Positions 60,822 through 64,000 of a stretch of DNA of 64,000 nt are shown here, piece by piece. Source of the DNA: Maribacter sp. (GTDB taxonomy: Bacteria; Bacteroidota; Bacteroidia; Flavobacteriales; Flavobacteriaceae); NCBI GenBank assembly GCA_002749285.1, contig PDPR01000015.1, forward strand, positions 61,075 to 125,074, in the 5' to 3' direction. Under the pieces are notes generated by a model, which was given only the letters and a program-made list of their open reading frames with translations, was not told the origin of the DNA and did no database searches. The first letter of the stretch is position 1. Each line of letters starts with the position of its first letter. The translations under genes and the position numbers were made by a program.

Positions 60822-61295
60822 ATGGCACAAGAAATAGAAAGGAAATTTTTGGTTAAAAACGATGGTTTCAAGGCGGAATCCGTACACGAAATGAGAATAA
60901 CCCAAGGTTATCTGTCATCGGTTCCCGAAAGAACAGTACGTGTGAGAATAAAAGGGGATAAAGGTTTTCTGACCATAAAAGGAATCGGGAACGAATCTGG
61001 GGCATCCCGTTACGAGTGGGAAAAAGAGATTGCCGTAACGGATGTTGCCGAATTGCTTAAAATATGTGAACCAGGGGTTATCGATAAAATGCGTTATAAC
61101 GTAAAGTCTGGCGAACACATTTTTGAAGTTGATGAGTTTTATGGTGACAATGAAGGCCTGACCGTTGCGGAAGTAGAATTATCCGCAGAAGACGAGGATT
61201 TTAAAAAACCTGATTGGTTAGGGGCGGAAGTAACAGGGGAAGTGGACTATTACAACTCTATGTTAATGAAAAAACCATATAAAGACTGGAAATAA
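60822..61295 (+). CDS. CYTH-domain triphosphate tunnel metalloenzyme
   Basis: A 157-residue cytoplasmic enzyme with the N-terminal signature QEIERKFLV (ExExK), RTVRVRIKGDKGFLTIKG (R-x-R and K on tunnel strands), MRYNVKSGEHIFEVDEFYGD and AEVELSAEDEDF (late acidic strand). CYTH/TTM enzymes hydrolyse triphosphate-containing substrates such as tripolyphosphate, thiamine triphosphate or nucleotides. Length is standard for the single-domain bacterial type. In a phosphate acquisition locus, tripolyphosphatase activity on imported or stored polyphosphate is a reasonable guess. Confidence 0.93.
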   Translation: MAQEIERKFLVKNDGFKAESVHEMRITQGYLSSVPERTVRVRIKGDKGFLTIKGIGNESGASRYEWEKEIAVTDVAELLKICEPGVIDKMRYNVKSGEHIFEVDEFYGDNEGLTVAEVELSAEDEDFKKPDWLGAEVTGEVDYYNSMLMKKPYKDWK

Positions 61296-61323
61296 ACGGA
61301 AGTTTAATAGTAGAATATAGAAA

Positions 61324-62919
61324 ATGAGTGTGTTACCACAAAACGGGTTCGATGTATTGGATATGAAGAACTATCGAATGGAAAAAATCCCTAAAAGGGA
61401 GAAATCCAGATTCGAGAAAGCTCTAGTGAATATCGGAGGTCCTTTAGCGATCATTTCATTTATACTTATCCTTTTTGTGTTAAAGATCCCTTTTTTGGAT
61501 AATTTGGATACATCTTCATTAAGTGCAAATGCCAAAGCGAATTTAGAGACTATCGGGTTGCAGAATTTCATCTATTCCAACAAGGCGATGCTCGCCATAT
61601 TTATAGCATCATTGATTTTATGGATCACAGAGGCCATCCCTAACTACTTAACATCCTTGATCTTGATAATTACCTTGGTCCTAACACGGGTGTTGCCAGA
61701 AAGAGAAGCTTATGCACAACTTGGCCATCCGGTAATGTGGTTGAATATCATGTCGTTTGTTCTGGCGAGTATGCTGGTTGCCACAGGTGTTGCGAAACGA
61801 TTTGCATTATGGTTCATCATCAAATTTGGCAAAAGTGCCTCTTCAGTGGTTTTAAGTTTTATGGTCATTAATATCGTTCTGTCTTTGTTTATTTCGGCCA
61901 CAACCGCAAAGGCAGCTATATTATTACCTGTTTTTATGGTGGTTGCCGCCATTTATGGAGCGTCCAACGGTAATAAAAATAACGTAGGCCGTAATGTGTT
62001 GCTCCAAAATTTATTTCAGAATAATATGGGGGCCAGTTCTTTTTTAACAGGTTCGGGGGCCAATCTTTTAGCGGCATCCTTAATTGCCGGAGCCATCGGA
62101 AAGGATATATTCTTCTCAGAATGGATGGTTGCCTCCTTTCCCGTTGCCATGGGGTTGATGCTTATAGGTTGGCTTATTGGCATCAAGGTTATTTTCCCTA
62201 TAAAGAAAGAAGACCGGAAACCTAGTATTCCCGGTGGAATGGATAGTCTTAAGAAAGATTTGAAGGAACTTGGGAAAATATCCTTTAATGAAATAAAATC
62301 AATTTTCATATTTGTGAGTATCCTTGTTTTATGGGTAACCGATAAGTGGCATGGCGTAAGTCCCACAGCCGTCGCATTTGTTGGGGCCATTGTAGCTTTA
62401 ATGCCCGGAATTGGCATTGTAAAATGGAACGAGGTGGATATCCCATGGCATTTGCTTTTGTTCTCGGCAGGAGCCTATACACTGGGGGCAGGTTTTAAGA
62501 TAACCGACCTACCTTCAATTTCTGTAAATGCATCTTTTGATGCCTTGGGTTTTGGGGCGGACACACCTTTCTGGGTATTGTATGTAGTACTTACCGCTGC
62601 CATGGTCTTTAGTGCCCTGTTCATGCAATCGAAAACCATGCGGGCCATGATCTTTATCCCGATAGCAATTGGTATTGCTATGCGTTTTGACTATCCTATC
62701 ATGAGTTTGGCCTTTCCTGTAGCCTTACTTATTGAACATGTTTATACATTGCCCTTTAATAGTAAGCCCGCCTTACTCTTATACTCTACCAATCAATATA
62801 GCATGACAGATGGTTTTAAATATGGACTGACCATGCAGGTAATTGCTTGGGTGGTCTCTATAGTAATGGCCATGACCTATTTCAAATGGTTGGGGATTAC
62901 GCCCAACGGTCTCATATAG
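61324..62919 (+). CDS. SLC13/DASS-family anion permease
   Basis: A 531-residue inner membrane transporter. About 11-12 hydrophobic segments follow a 35-residue cytoplasmic start, and the DASS patterns TATKAAILLPVFMVVAAIYG-like (seen as SATTAKAAILLPV), FLTGSGANLLAASLIAG and LLFSAGAYTLGAGFKIT mark the two anion-binding loops. Family members carry di- or tricarboxylates, sulfate or, in yeast and plants, phosphate. The substrate here is not fixed by sequence, but the locus suggests phosphate or another phosphorylated anion. It follows the CYTH gene by 28 bases and ends the block. Confidence 0.9.
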   Translation: MSVLPQNGFDVLDMKNYRMEKIPKREKSRFEKALVNIGGPLAIISFILILFVLKIPFLDNLDTSSLSANAKANLETIGLQNFIYSNKAMLAIFIASLILWITEAIPNYLTSLILIITLVLTRVLPEREAYAQLGHPVMWLNIMSFVLASMLVATGVAKRFALWFIIKFGKSASSVVLSFMVINIVLSLFISATTAKAAILLPVFMVVAAIYGASNGNKNNVGRNVLLQNLFQNNMGASSFLTGSGANLLAASLIAGAIGKDIFFSEWMVASFPVAMGLMLIGWLIGIKVIFPIKKEDRKPSIPGGMDSLKKDLKELGKISFNEIKSIFIFVSILVLWVTDKWHGVSPTAVAFVGAIVALMPGIGIVKWNEVDIPWHLLLFSAGAYTLGAGFKITDLPSISVNASFDALGFGADTPFWVLYVVLTAAMVFSALFMQSKTMRAMIFIPIAIGIAMRFDYPIMSLAFPVALLIEHVYTLPFNSKPALLLYSTNQYSMTDGFKYGLTMQVIAWVVSIVMAMTYFKWLGITPNGLI

Positions 62920-63015
62920 TAGCCCGTCAGTTGGGGTTTGGGGTATTAAGCACGAACTTTCGGATTAATCACCTGAATATCTATTATTTACACACCACTT
63001 AACTTTACAAAAATA

Positions 63016-63639
63016 TTAAATTTGTTCAATCCTTTGGTAGATTTCTTTTTTAGAGTTCTCAAAAATTTCCCCACCAAATTCTTCATTGTCCAATGAAATT
63101 GTGGTAATATCCTTTATTCCCATAATCCCGAAAACAAATTTCAAGTAGGTTGTTTGAAAATTCATATGTTCGTTTTTCTCATTTTCTCCATAACCTGTAT
63201 CGCCACGACTTGATAGAATGAACATTTTTTTATCTTTAAGAAGTCCAACATAATCTCCATCAGGTTTTCCAGAACGAAATTTCCAAGTTTCGTTGATTCG
63301 CATAAGTTGGTCTATATAGGACTTTAGTCCACTTGGAATTGACCAATTATACATTGGCGTACCAATAACATAGATGTTATGTTCCTTAAATTCTTTAATT
63401 AATTTATCACTCAATTCAACGCCTGACTGATTTTCTTCAGTCCTATCTTGAGGCTCAATAAATGCACTTGCAATCCATTTTTCATTTATCGGCGGAATTT
63501 CCTCCAAGCCAATTTCTCGATGAGTAAAAATATCATTAGGTTTTTTCTTTTTCCAGCTATCTTTAAAAAGTTGCGTTAGTTTTCGACTGTGAGATTTTTC
63601 ATTTCTTACACTTGCATTGATGATTAATACTTTGTCCAT
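63016..63639 (-). CDS. Flavodoxin-fold NAD(P)H-dependent oxidoreductase (azoreductase/MdaB-like)
   Basis: A 207-residue FMN enzyme: start VLIINASVRNEKSHSRKLTQ (FMN phosphate loop), TPMYNWSIPSGLKSYIDQL (isoalloxazine loop) and FILSSRGDTGYGENE (the third flavin loop). It belongs with FMN-dependent NADH azoreductases and quinone reductases. It is followed downstream on the same strand, after about 60 bases, by a Crp/Fnr-type gene read from the window edge (upstream in the transcript), an arrangement sometimes seen for azoreductase genes and their regulators. Base composition is visibly more AT-rich than in the first half of the window. Confidence 0.92.
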   Translation of the reverse strand: MDKVLIINASVRNEKSHSRKLTQLFKDSWKKKKPNDIFTHREIGLEEIPPINEKWIASAFIEPQDRTEENQSGVELSDKLIKEFKEHNIYVIGTPMYNWSIPSGLKSYIDQLMRINETWKFRSGKPDGDYVGLLKDKKMFILSSRGDTGYGENEKNEHMNFQTTYLKFVFGIMGIKDITTISLDNEEFGGEIFENSKKEIYQRIEQI

Positions 63640-63702
63640 ATTCTTAAATTTTGATGATGAAGCAAAGTTCCGAATTAAGAAAGTGAATAAAATTGATGTA
63701 GT

Positions 63703-64000
63703 TTAAGGTGTTTTGATTTTTTTACGTATTCTACTCAAAAATTCAGCAGTAATTCCCAAATAAGATGCAATCAGATAGTTTGGTACTTTCTCGGAAATTT
63801 TTGGATAACTTTCTAAAAAATCCAAATATCGTTGTTCTGCATCAAGAATGTTGTTTAAGATTATTCTTCTTTGTAAACTCCCAAGATAATTTTCAAGGAT
63901 GATTCTAAAAAAACGTTCAAGTTTTGGAATTTGCTTTAACATTTCTTGAAAAGAGTCGTAGCGGATTTGTAGTAATTTAGTTTTTTCAATGGCTTGAATG
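63703..64000 (-). CDS. Crp/Fnr-family transcriptional regulator, C-terminal part (cut by window end)
   Basis: Open in frame to the right edge, so the gene begins outside the window; about 98 residues are visible. The dimerisation helix (LKQIPKLERFFRIILENYLG) is followed by a winged helix ending IASYLGITAEFLSRIRKKIK. The recognition helix TAEFLSR has the E-x-x-S-R arrangement of FNR-type proteins. The cNMP-like sensor domain is outside. It is read in the same direction as the oxidoreductase gene 63 bases downstream and is a likely regulator of it. Confidence 0.88.
   Translation of the reverse strand, partial: IQAIEKTKLLQIRYDSFQEMLKQIPKLERFFRIILENYLGSLQRRIILNNILDAEQRYLDFLESYPKISEKVPNYLIASYLGITAEFLSRIRKKIKTP

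Noticed and set aside
1..64000. CRISPR arrays, prophage, or toxin-antitoxin/defence genes
   Set aside because: No regularly spaced repeats, phage structural genes or recognisable defence families were found; the only mobile DNA seen is the IS200-type and IS4-type remnants and the dispersed repeat.

Overview
The window is chromosomal DNA of a Bacteroidota bacterium, most likely a marine member of the Flavobacteriaceae. The support is indirect but consistent: promoters of the TTG-N18/19-TAnnTTTG type, few Shine-Dalgarno sequences, a periplasm-rich LptF/G permease, a ribB gene with a decayed GTP cyclohydrolase II half, DUF47/PiT, OprO/P-type porin and lamin-tail genes, and a TSP3-repeat secreted protein. 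The genus cannot be fixed from the sequence alone.

Layout. 1-30 kb is mostly ordinary core genome: the 3' end of a GH3 glycosidase, tRNA-Ser(TGA), a TSUP exporter, a nitroreductase, a DegT aminotransferase, ribB/lptG, lolA/ftsK, a thiol-peroxidase/thioredoxin/peroxiredoxin cluster with dgkA, an NhaC antiporter, a sulfur amino acid lyase facing an AsnC regulator, lpd, pabB, tilS-dsbD, a penicillin-acylase family enzyme, a YifB/ComM ATPase and a TSP3-repeat protein. 30-31 kb holds a decayed IS200-type element nested inside a dispersed repeat. 31-35.7 kb is a TolC/HlyD/ABC-2 efflux operon with no ATPase gene. 36-40.7 kb carries transketolase, a fatty acid hydroxylase family protein and a Gfo/Idh/MocA oxidoreductase.

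41-53 kb is a stress or dormancy island: ribosome hibernation factor, five tandem-domain universal stress proteins, a CbpA-type J protein with its CbpM modulator, a thioredoxin, three paralogous small helical proteins of unknown function, a receiver-cNMP-Crp response regulator and a LytTR regulator. Seven near-identical FNR-like dyads (ATGAT-N4-ATCAT) stand at one fixed distance, 22 bp, from a -7 box in front of eight transcription units, including the efflux operon at 35.8 kb. This looks like a compact, co-regulated and possibly undescribed regulon. The best local candidate for its regulator is the receiver-Crp protein encoded in the middle of it. Decayed genes (a ROK kinase, repeat copies, an IS4 transposase) lie between the live genes.

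53.8-62.9 kb is a one-directional block centred on phosphate: DUF47, a PiT permease fused to a coiled coil and a LuxR-type helix-turn-helix, a phosphate-type porin, a lamin-tail lipoprotein, a SdiA-regulated/YjiK-like lipoprotein, a divergent CYTH-like protein, a canonical CYTH protein and an SLC13 anion permease. The last kilobase has a flavodoxin-fold oxidoreductase and a Crp/Fnr regulator cut by the window edge.
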